DNA from: Tubulanus polymorphus
Lineage: Eukaryota; Nemertea; Palaeonemertea; Tubulaniformes; Tubulanidae
Length of the DNA stretch: 64,000 bases
Assembly: GCF_964204645.1 (NCBI RefSeq)
Contig: NC_134031.1
Coordinates: 21,077,307-21,141,306 of the forward strand
Direction of reading: 5' to 3'
Positions within the stretch are counted from its first letter, which is position 1, and each line of letters opens with the position of its first letter. Of this stretch, positions 24,288 to 34,800 are shown in pieces. Both the position numbers and the translations under genes were made by a program. Under the pieces are notes generated by a model. That model was not told the DNA's origin. It did not search any database and was given only the letters and a program-made list of their open reading frames with translations.

Positions 24288-26234
24288 AGACACTATCATG
24301 ATCTACAACTGTGTAATTGATCGCTAATTAAACATGCATAGCTAGGCCTACCAATATTGCATGAAATATTGAATACATTTCAATTTTTCAAGCATACAAG
24401 TCACCAGAGTCATCAATATAGGAGGAAAATTAAGATTAAGAATTTACTTTTTCAAGGAAGAATTTCTATTAGGAATTTATTAGGAATTTGTAAGCCTAGT
24501 AGCTTTTACTAATTGATGTCCAGCCAAGCAAATAAAAGAGCTCTCAGCATTTAATCGCAAAAAGCTACACACACCAACACACATGATGTCCAAGGTTTGA
24601 AGCTTTGTAAACGCATGATCTCTCGGCTAAATTTCATATACATTTAGCCACTGAAATATTCATGTAATCTATTTGTAAAACATTTTTGCATAGATAGATG
24701 ACTATTTTCTAAAAACTAAATTAAAACTAAAAAAATTTGTGATCGCACCCCCTTGGGCATGGGCCTGCTTCCTAATTTGCTCAGCTTTTTTTTAATACCG
24801 AAAAAATATTTGAGATCATCACAAGGGGTTTGATCTTCATGAAACAAGAGGACAGCAGTGGACTGCACATGAGAACACACCTTGCAATGAGAATTTTGGC
24901 GCCTCATAAAATTTTTAAAATTTCATTTCCATTTCAAGCATTTTTGACAGCCATTTACCGAACCATTTAACATCAGTCCAAGTGTTATTTTTTCCTAATA
25001 AATCATGGTACTGGTATTCCTATCGGAAGGCCCTTTTGTCCAAAATCTGGACCTTAACAAATCAGGTACCCATTTTGCAAGATTTGCCCTAAAAATTCAG
25101 TTATTTTTTCTATGAATTTTCCAAGACGACCTTGACACTTGAAATATAGTCTGGACACACCCCCCCCCCAACAAATCACCCCCTGGATCCCTGCACACAG
25201 CTAACTATAAGAGTTCCGCTTTAAATTCATCATCAATCAATAATAAATATGTCAGGTACGCTTGACAATCTGTGGGTTAGGGTTAATGAACTATCTTCCA
25301 AAATGCTTGTGTTTGTAGTATTTTTTACTCATTCATTTTTTACTGGACCCAATAAGATCAACTCAACTCCCAAGCAAGGAGTAGATTTTCATGGGATATT
25401 GAACTTTTCTATTTCCAGGCATCGACCTCTATAGTAGTATCTCCAGGTCAGCTTACACATTATACTTCAATTAAATTACTAGAAAGGTGATTGAACTGGT
25501 GGCAGCGTGTCCTGGTATTCGGCCCAGTACTGCACACACCAGTCACTATTCGTCTATTGTACTGTGTGTTGGAGGGAGGATCAACCGATTGCACAACAGA
25601 CGACACGATTCATCGGTTAACGCTCTGACTGACACGCTTTTCTGGCCACTTCAATAATTCCAATGACCTGCTAAACTTACTCTTAGCAGCGATAACTGCC
25701 GCGACGAATGCAGGCCTTTGATGATCACGCTAACTTTTAAATTGCCGCTGAATTCCTTTGACGCACACGTGTGTGGCTTCGAGCATGACACATTCTACAA
25801 TACAGTGTACTTTGACAAGTTGTGAAGAGGTGGCGCCACTTACTGGTTCCGAATTACATTTTGTAGAAAAACTATACATTTAAATAAATTACAGCTTCTA
25901 TAAATGCACTAATTTAAGTCTACATAATGTGTGTAATTTCTATGTTACTCTCAGTGAGTTATATTTGTTGATTCTAAGAAGTGTTACCGGTACACCCCAA
26001 TATCCGTAATATTTTTGAGTTTGTATAAATAAAAACGTCAACAATTCATTTTTCGGATTTTTTCTTGACTGTCCTAAAAATCGTAGTATGTGTTTTATCT
26101 ATCTGTTCTGTCCCACTTTTACCGCGCAGACCTAATGAAACATAAAGGCAAATAAATAAATACATGTAAAAGATATATTTCAAGAAGAAGCATCATCTCA
26201 TCGTCCTCTAACCAAGGCCAAATCATCAATGATC

Positions 26235-26326
26235 TCAATTTTGAATTTTCCCTCCAAACCAGTCGAAATGGTCTGCAGGATTTCTTGCAGCAATAGAATA
26301 ATGTTCCAAATTCCCTTCTAAAGTTT
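26235..26326 (-). CDS. Possible last exon of an unrecognised minus-strand gene
   Basis: An acceptor (TTGCTCTGTACAG) is followed by a 29-residue open stretch and TGA, entering in phase 1. The composition looks protein-like (contains YSIAARNPADHFDWFGGK) rather than like random AT-rich DNA. The family is not recognised, no upstream exon was joined to it, and no AATAAA lies close downstream on that strand. Confidence 0.25.
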
Positions 26327-26481
26327 CTGTACAGAGCAAGGGTTTAACTCCTATGGTGGAGGGGTTAATTTGACCGAGAATAAACATGGTGGGTTAAGGG
26401 TAAAAAAAAACAGTTAAGAGATTAACCACCAAATGGATCACGGAGCCTGCAGCGACATTGTTGAATTTAAACCCGACGTCT

Positions 26482-26589
26482 GGGCCCTGTTTCATAAAAC
26501 AGTTTAACTCTTGAAATTGATTCAATTTCTTCATTAATTCAGTTTATCTTAAATCGATTTAGGTCTTAATCCTTTTAGTGAAACTGGGG
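26482..26589. mobile_element. MITE with GGGCCCTGTTTCATAAAAC-type termini
   Basis: The left end GGGCCCTGTTTCATAAAAC is mirrored by the right end TTTTAGTGAAACTGGGG. The interior is AT-rich and itself partly self-complementary (AAATTGATTCAATTT). Its length of about 108 bp and lack of coding content fit a non-autonomous DNA transposon relic. Confidence 0.6.
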
Positions 26590-28528
26590 TTGAAACTGTG
26601 AAAGAGTAGCGTGACCACTGTCTATAGAAGCATGATTTGCAACTGTGCGGTGAAGTCCTGAAAATGGTTTCATTCATATTTTATTCAACAGAAATCCTGT
26701 GTAGATAAAAAATAGCCTCCATCAAATCAACGAAAATTGAGTTCAATTAACATCGTCGTAAAATACATGTATCAATATTTTTATTTTCATCCCTTCTCCG
26801 TGATATTTACAAATTCATTATACTATATACTTCATATAAAATTCTTCTTCCAGAATATTAAATCAAGGACACACAACAATAGAAAACGTTTAAATGTACT
26901 GTATCATGAACGAAACAATCACAACCTAACAGATTTCCTCTTAGGAACCGTGCATGCGTATCCATGCATTTGTTCATTAATATACAAGAAAATTATTTTT
27001 AATCCGGATTTCCCATAAATCAAATGAGTTTTGTTGGTCCCAAAATGATCCAACGGATCCTACTGTAGCCTATGTGGTTATCAAATTGGTTGGCGCTTTA
27101 AATGAATATGGCATACCAAACCAGTTAGGCCCATACTCGGCCCCCATAGATGCAGATGAACTTCATTAGTCGGGCTTCGTACCAAACTGCGCAGGAACTA
27201 TTATACACCAAATACACTACATCAAACTACCTGGTATAAACAGTAAAGTTTAAGTCAAATCTTACAGGGATTTCTGTCTGTCATAAGTGAAAATCTGACT
27301 TAAAGAACAAATCTAGCATTGCGAATGTAGAAAATGTTCCAAAAAATTCAATATCCATGACTTCAGAAATCCAGCTGAAAAAAACCTGACTCAATCGGGC
27401 TTGATGTACAAAATCTGGCCGATAGAAATTATTCATTATTCTATCAACGAAGTTCAACTGCATTAATCAGCAATTTAATTTATAAATGATTCAATATATT
27501 GAAATCTGTGGATTACATAACGACAAAATTACACCGATTGAAAAATCATATTTTCCCTTGAGTAATACTTTTTACAAAGAAAAGAAAGGACATCTAGAAA
27601 TAAATAACAAAAACTTATTGGGGCATCTTTCCAGAAGCCTTCAATGCATCAGGTCTAGTGGAATAAAGGGACAAGTGAGATTTCAGTGATTTTGAGAAAA
27701 TGGCCAAAACCATTATTATATAATAGGCCTACCCAGTATTATCGAGGACAGAATCCTTGGGTGGAAGAAAAAAATATAACAGCTGCTTGAATCGATATTG
27801 TGGGTTTTTCTTCTAATGATGTTCATCAAATTGTCTCAACTATTTCTCTAAAGATTTCGAGTAGAGTCCGCTTTAATCCAGATCATTTGGGACCGATGAA
27901 ATTGATCCGGTTTATGAAATACATCAACATTGTATTCACGTATATTTATGGTGTGGCCCAAAAAAAGGTAAGACCCAACTAGATCAAAATGTAGATTAAG
28001 CGGGAGGTTGAAGTTTATTGATTGCTTGTATCATTGAACACATGTAAGATTAGGATTAGCTGAATCAGAAGCTGCATTAACACTAGGAGTTCAGTAGAGA
28101 AACAGCCACCGGTATATACCGCTGTTTGTGTATTTTCATTTCTCTGATGATGAGGTTTAGTTAAAACCATTATATGACATCATGATGTGCAGAGACGTTG
28201 GCGAAGAGATAGGTAGCTAAATAAGTTATGTTTTTTGCCATTTTCTCAAAATATGACTTGCCCCCCAACGGTAAAAGGCCCTTCAATTATAAACAAGATG
28301 CTTGTAGTAACAAGAAAATTTATGCTATGTATCATAATTAAATACCTTACAGGATTCTTTAACAAAAAATCAAGCCTGTCGCTTGATCGCGCAAGCTTGA
28401 ACAGGTCTCATGGAATGGTCCTCAAATTCATGCCTCTTTTGACGTCAGTTCGCGAGGAAAATATGAAGTAAAGGGAATGTTGTATTTGGACTCAGTAAGT
28501 GATGAGCTCTCACACTGCTTGTTTTTAA

Positions 28529-28571
28529 TAATGATACACATCAACTTCTTCCTCATCTTCTAAACCCCTGA
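28529..28571 (-). CDS. Possible short terminal exon with acidic tail
   Basis: A good pyrimidine-rich acceptor (TTTCTTGTTTTATCACCTATCAG in the intron) precedes a short open stretch, read as GLEDEEEVDVYHY and a TAA. An acidic C-terminus is plausible, but the exon is tiny, could not be linked to others and may be chance. Confidence 0.15.
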
Positions 28572-29459
28572 TAGGTGATAAAACAAGAAATATATAGAAA
28601 CATAGAATATCAAGCACAGTAATTTAAATCACAATACAAAAAGAACCAAAAGAACTTATTGTCATAAGAACATTTGAACCAGAGTTAAATGAATTTTTAT
28701 CACAAACTCCATTCATATCGAGGTATCATTCACCCTCTTCAGCCATTGTACATTCAACACCTGATAATCTACCATTCAATCGTCAGCCAAAGTTTTTGAT
28801 CCCCTATTACAAACATTTGGTTGATTAAAAATTAAAATAACATCAACTTATTTATCCAGAGTTGACTGGTACCCGGTATGAAATTTTGAAGTGTGACGAT
28901 AAAATGATTGATGTCTCGGGTTTTTAGTACATTCATTTATTTTCACTTTTAAAAAACATCTAATCAAGCCCTGAAAATGTTAAGAGGGGTGGATCAAGGC
29001 TGTGAACTGATACGTGCATTAAGGACCAGGCCCCGCCCGCCAGTTAATCCAGAGATTACATGCCACCAGGTTAGTGGTTTAGTTATCCCAGACACACCAG
29101 GTGCACCAGCTGCCTGTACATGGTAAACTCGGGGTATATTATTATCAAGACAAGGCTTTAATAATAAGCATAATTTTATCAGTCAGTGAAAAATCATCCA
29201 ATACCCACCTGTATAAAGGGTATAAACACAGACCGTAGCGTGAACGAAGCATCACAAACACAAATATTATTAAATTCTAATCTTGAGACTGAAATCTGTT
29301 TGATTGTAATCGACAACAATGGATCATCATCCTGGAGTTTGTGTTGTAATGCGCTTCCATTGTATTCTAATTACTACAGATTAACCCTTTCAGTGCTCAC
29401 TAATACCCAAACGTACTGGAGATAATTTGAAAAGAAATTCCACAAATTTTACTAGGGTC

Positions 29460-29498
29460 TAGTCCGGGCCAAATCTTCTCCGTGTGATCGCAAGTCAT
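29460..29498. mobile_element. MITE terminal fragment, GTGATCACGG family
   Basis: TCCGGGCCAAATCTTCTCC followed by GTGTGATCGCAAG matches the right end of the copy at 62539-62690. The rest of the element is absent. Confidence 0.4.
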
Positions 29499-29609
29499 AG
29501 CTTCAGTTCATAAATCAGACCTATTCCGTGTCATGAATCAACAATGACAAAGATAAGCACAGAAATTCATCAAATAAATATTTTATCACAATTTAAGAAG
29601 TGCAGTGAC

Positions 29610-29972
29610 TTAAGCCAAGCTCATGTCGACTAAGATTTGATCAGATTGTCGGATCATAAGCACTCTCATGTCCGAGATGTCGGGAACATCGACTACCACA
29701 ACTACCACAACTACTATCATCTCGGACCGATCATAAGCTGTATCGTAACGATACAATAAGTTCTATCTTGCACAACCGATCTTAACATCATAGCCAATCA
29801 GCGACGAGTGTTGCGTCACATGACTTTTAGACTCGACTGTGGTCGAGTCGTATTTGACCCGAATGCTCGTAATATCATGATACAAATGAATCCCCAATCA
29901 GGGATCACGTGTGAATACAGCTGCTCTTACGACGAGCTGACCGCGTCATAATTCGACTTAAGCTTGGCTTAA
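29610..29972. mobile_element. 363-bp MITE with TTAA ends
   Basis: The left end TTAAGCCAAGCTCATGTCGA and the inverted right end (TTAAGCCAAGCTTAAGTCGA on the minus strand) match at all but two of 20 positions. Both ends begin with TTAA, the target duplicated by piggyBac-type elements. The interior has no long open frame. A non-autonomous piggyBac-like MITE is the simplest reading. TTAA could instead be part of the terminal repeat. Confidence 0.7.
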
Positions 29973-31046
29973 TATGTGCAATCAGCAATTAGAACGCTCT
30001 GCCTGGTGTAGATACAGATCTTTACGTCAAATTCCTATTCTATGTATAAAAGCTGGTTTAATTCAGATTTAAGCACTACAGTGAAGCCCGCTTAATTCAG
30101 ATCACTTCAGACTGATCTGGTTTATGAGAAACCCACATTAAACATAATATTTTACATCCATTCAATGTATAGGTTGACTGTAAATGATATCCGGATTTCA
30201 AACTGATTGAATTAAGCGGTTTGACTGTAAATCATGTAGCACATATCATTTTGTTAGCACAGAAGACAGAAACTACTCTAATAAGGAAAACCATAAACTC
30301 ATGAAAAGTTAAAGTCAATCAAAATGAGGACTGTTCTCATGTGAAGTCAATTCCAGCTTGTTTGTACGCGTACATTCATTTATTATATGTCCTTTCAGAC
30401 CTGTTACAATCCTTTCAAAAGAACTAATTCACTGTATCAAAGATTTGTTTAATCACTGTATTCATACGACATTTTTGAGTCAATTGAAATGTAGCGTAAA
30501 CGTATTTTGAGGCACCTTGAACCGATATAATCATCGATTACCAGTTTTACAAGGTACAAATGAGTTTCATCATGAGCACGCATCAACAATGATTATTTAA
30601 TTGCGGCTGGCAGAATAGGATCATGTTCACTTTTCGGTATTTTCAATTAGCTTCATGCTGGTTAAAATTGGTGATCGGTGTAATTTGAAGATATTTCAGG
30701 GTCTTTGTGTGACAAACATACCGGATTTACTTATTTCACTTAATTTGCATTATATTTAAAACAGTCCCCGAATATTTGAATCAAGTGGACTTGACTGTAT
30801 TATCATAAATTCATAGAAACTAGTCTTTATTATAAAATCTTTGTATTTCACATCCTCCCTTACAGACAGGCAGTGCTACAGAATACTGTGTGCACATCAG
30901 AAAGTAATATCATTATTAGATTATCAGAAATGGGGTTCATTATGAGTGTCAATGCTATCTGGATCTAATCCTTGCTTGCAAGGGAGGATGTACCAATCTG
31001 CTGCGTAGAACAACCTTTCACACATTCGCTACTTTATCATCATTGT
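29973..31046. other. Non-coding region with small DNA elements
   Basis: Apart from the TA-flanked MITE at 30079-30227, it contains short inverted repeats (CATCCTCCCTT near 30850 and AAGGGAGGATG near 30980). No exon or RNA gene was recognised. Confidence 0.45.
30079..30227. mobile_element. 149-bp pogo/Tigger-like MITE with TA duplication
   Basis: The termini are CAGTGAAGCCCGCTTAATTC on the left and, inverted, CAGTCAAACCGCTTAATTCA on the right, flanked by TA on both sides. CAGT ends and TA targets are typical of pogo/Tigger-type Tc1-mariner MITEs. Diverged relatives occur near 27858-28012 and at 48139-48160 (CCGAATTAAAGCGGGTT). Confidence 0.7.
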
Positions 31047-31520
31047 CCCAGGCTGAGTTCAGGTGAACTCTTCCAGGCTGTGTTCAGGTGAACTCTTCCA
31101 GGCTGTGTTCAGGTGAACTCTTCCAGGCTGAGTTCAGGTGAACTCTTCCAGGCTGTGTTCAGGTGAACTCTTCCAGGCTGTGTTCAGGTGAACTCTTCCA
31201 GGCTGTGTTCAGGTGAACTCTTCCAGGCTGAGTTCAGGTGAACTCTTCCAGGCTGTGTTCAGGTGAACTCTTCCAGGCTGTGTTCAGGTGAACTCTTCCA
31301 GGCTGTGTTCAGGTGAACTCTTCCAGGCTGAGTTCAGGTGAACTCTTCCAGGCTGAGTTCAGGTGAACTCTTCCAGGCTGTGTTCAGGTGAACTCTTCCA
31401 GGCTGTGTTCAGGTGAACTCTTCCAGGCTGTGTTCAGGTGAACTCTTCCAGGCTGAGTTCAGGTGAACTCTTCCAGGCTGTGTTCAGGTGAACTCTTCCA
31501 GGCTGTGTTCAGGTGAACTC
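31047..31520 (+). repeat. 25-bp minisatellite, 19 units
   Basis: Nineteen head-to-tail copies of CCAGGCTGTGTTCAGGTGAACTCTT, with a single common variant (GCTGAGTTC). Each unit contains the palindrome GTTCAGGTGAAC with the E-box-like core CAGGTG. The array lies about 300 bases beyond the stop codon of the M6PR gene, and about 170 bases past its likely polyadenylation signal. Confidence 0.97.
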
Positions 31521-31630
31521 ACTACCGGCAATCAATAGACGCTAGCTTTTATAATTGGACGCCAAATAGACGTATATAAATATCTGATTGTGAAACTAAA
31601 TGACAATCCGGTTACTGACTAGATCTCACC
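31521..31630. mobile_element. Partial copy of a dispersed repeat also seen at 52189-52305
   Basis: Bases TAGCTTTTATAAT, then a segment ending GATTGTGAAACTAAATGACA and GGTTACTGACTAG, parallel the element at 52189-52305 (AGCTTTTTATAATCGGA ... CGTGAAACTAAACAACAGTCAGGTTACTTACTA). The left terminus appears to have been replaced by the minisatellite. Confidence 0.45.
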
Positions 31631-31690
31631 TGGAGACAGTTAATTGAAAATGAACAAACAAATTGACTAGAAATGTATGACATTTGCCAA

Positions 31691-31696
31691 TTTATT
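31691..31696 (-). terminator. Polyadenylation signal of the M6PR gene
   Basis: AATAAA on the minus strand (TTTATT on the plus strand), 131 bases beyond the TGA of M6PR. It is the first canonical signal downstream and gives a short 3' UTR ending before the 25-bp minisatellite. Confidence 0.55.
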
Positions 31697-31826
31697 CGTG
31701 CACTTTCAGTGAGTTATGATGAATGTGTAAAGGATAGTTCTAGGCGGCACCTGGATTAGGATTGACGAGTCTAAGAGGATTATTGATGATTCTGATGATG
31801 ATATAAACAATGCGTATGTTCAGGGC

Positions 31827-34800
31827 TCACATCGGTAATAAATGATCATCTCGGTCGTCATCGTCGTCATCGTGTTGAAGCTGATCGTCACCGATTCCTT
31901 TATACGTTCGTGTTTCAGTGACTCGTCCAGACCGGCAAATCAGTTCACAACCATCCTGTTTGAAGAATTAATTCAATTATTACCGGCCCATTTCATAAAT
32001 ATCATCTTTGTTTTCATTGCTATTGATGCAACCCCGTGAGATATGAGTTAACTAGAATATGTAACTTTACTTGAGAGCACATCAGGTGGCCTACTTCGGT
32101 CAGTTTTGGTGGTACATACGTGATACATTAGGACCAGGAAGGACCGGCAGTTGACCTAAAACATTGACTTTTAATCCATCGTAAACTGTATTATTGAAGG
32201 ATATCCAAAAAGTCTTCATTGAAAAGAGATAAGTGACTCCACGTTTCCATGCCTACACACCGAACTTCAGTAGGTAGGCATGGAAACATATTGTTTAACT
32301 TTCAAATCATGAGGTCTCTTTTCTCTCATGAAACCCTTTCAGTGCAATCCTTCAATGCAGTGAAGAATGGATTAAAAATCAATGTTTTAGGTCCACTGCC
32401 AGTCCTAATAAAATATGTACCACCAAAACTGACTGAGCTAGGCCAACTCGATGTGCTCTCAAGTCAAGTTGAAATAGACATTAGTATGTATCACACACCG
32501 GTACTCACCGCTTGTAAATTGCCGAAATCTTTCCAAAAACTGTAATTTGGAATTTGTTCATAACCCTTGGCTCCAACTACGAAACGTTGGTAGAGAAATC
32601 CAACCAAAAAATATGCTAACGAAATTACAGTAAATCTGAAAAATAAAATTTCAAATTCTAAGAAAATACATTTTTATTTAACACAATGCTTTGACTGTTA
32701 AGCTCTAAGGAGCAATAGACACTAAATAGTGAAATTCCCGAGTGCTAATGGGTTAAATCTTGACATAATGCTGACAAATATTCATATAGGTCAGACCATC
32801 CACAAAGCATACCCCTAACTAAGTATATAAAGTGAGTGAGCAGTGAAGATGTGGACCTGAAAAAGTATGACATGAGATCCAATAAAAAATATTTGAAAAC
32901 ATTAGCAGGTAATCCTTTTGCTGGGAAGCCGATGCACACACATAGGGTTCAGTGATCAATAATACAGTACTCAATCCCTAGCGATGACATATGCCAAACA
33001 TCTGGCAGTTATTTATTTGATTATCTTAAATCTATACTGAACATGTTCAAGAACAAACATTACAAAAATTTCATGATTGAAATGATTTCTAGCAGCTGCC
33101 AAACCTCAATCCTCGCAAAAGTTTACAAAGCACAGTAGTAAATGTTGCAATTTTTACCGGACTCAAAAAGTTGGCTTATATCAAATGTTTTGGGTCTTCA
33201 GAAAACAATCACATAGAATTTCAAATGCAATTAAAAGATGATGAAATAACATCTAATATTCAATAGGGATACAGTAGTAATGATTAACAGGATAAAACAA
33301 CAAGTCTGCATCACTTCATGACAAAATTTTATCAGGCAGGGTTTCAAATTTGGTGATTTTTTCAATGAGAGCCTATGATCTCGCGTACACATCATCAAGG
33401 TTAGGGCTAGAATTCAAAGGGTCAGTGGCGACTGTTCTTCTAGTTTCCTAGCCACTTCAGATAAGGCACTCATAATGAATACTAGAGTAAGATATGATAA
33501 TAGGAATGCAGTAGAATGCAGTTCACAGACAGGTGGTGGTGGATTAATCAATAACTTTTTACCATGTGCACAATATGTATATTACATCCATAGATTTGAA
33601 AGCCAAGAAAACCACCACCCATTATAAAACATCTGCTCACCCAATCTTAACAATTACAATTATATTTTCCAGTATTAGAGAAAATTTATTAAAACCACAT
33701 TCTTGACTTTGTACTCCAATTTGTCAGCAAATATTTGAATCGCAAGATGAGTATCTACCCTTTACAGGGACTTGAACTTAATGGCACGAACCCAGCCAGA
33801 ATAGCCACAGTTTGGTCTATTCCACTTATAAACAGACCAAACTCAAAATATGGACCAATTTAGAGGAGTTACTACATTCATCAATCTAAAGAAGCTATAT
33901 AGAAATCAATGTGCTTTATGGGGTGGAGCTGGTTTAATACGACAATCAAACACTGCCGGCTCAGCACTAATCGCTAGGGGTTGAATTCCGATGCATTTTG
34001 AGAGTTTGGAACACATTTTAGTCACACAGCAGCCCGACTGCTACTGCTGACATTTTCTTTCTTGGCAATTGCATACACATTAAATGCCAAAGTTTATATG
34101 AGCAACTTCGTCTTTCTGGCAGAGAAAGAAGAGGATTAGGAACAGACTGTTGCTTCTGACAATACTTACAATATAACTACTATTGATCCTATACTGAGAC
34201 CATTAGAAGGTGATGAGGTGCATACCGCTCGGTGACTCAACTCAAATAAATAATAACATTGCTGCGATTTATTCGTATTTTCTTCGATTATTCGCAACAA
34301 TCCCTGCAAAGATATACGTAAAAAATATACATTCATAAAAACCATTCATCGCACGTGAACCAAAAATAATGATATCGTTCTACAGTTATGATTGGGTCAG
34401 GTACAGATTCCTGGATACAAGTCTTGATTCAATAATCAGCGACTCGAGCTCACAATGTGGGCGATTGGTTAGAGCTCTGAGAAGCCAGGTCATGGGTTTG
34501 TACATTACCGTAGTGTCCCCTAGAAAGTCACTTATATCCTCATTGCCTCTCTTCACCCAGGAGTAAATGGGTACCTGGCCTGATAGATGACTCCTGAACG
34601 CCTCTAGTAGCTGCTCGGATATTACCTCTCCTCGGGGAGAGATGACTAATAAACGGTTTAGTTCTAGGCTGGGGGGTAATAATAACAATTTAATGGAAAG
34701 TGCCATCGAACATTGTATCAGTAAAAACAGTGTTATAGAAATTGACTTACTATTACATAAGATTGAATGACAGACGGTCGGATCGGAGTTTAGTGCAACC

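Larger units (their letters stand above)
18130..26234. other. Gene-poor 8-kb region
   Basis: No complete gene was found. It holds a CpG-rich patch with CCAAT boxes and a candidate first exon (18838-18933), a 10-bp tandem repeat (23688-23720), one MITE fragment (24225-24287), an (AT) tract near 18817 and C-runs near 25155. A minus-strand ATG near 22890 is followed by a GTGAGT donor but by no recognisable exon. Other frames (20066, 20634, 22711, 23377, 24716) have no family resemblance. Confidence 0.4.
26327..29609. other. Non-coding region with MITE relics
   Basis: No gene could be assembled. It holds a GGGCCC-ended MITE (26482-26589), a diverged copy of the CCCGCTTAAT element near 27858-28012, and two weak minus-strand exon candidates. 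One is at 28529-28571, described separately. The other is about 29212-29290, bounded by TTTCAG and a GTGGGT donor, and was not joined to anything. Confidence 0.4.
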
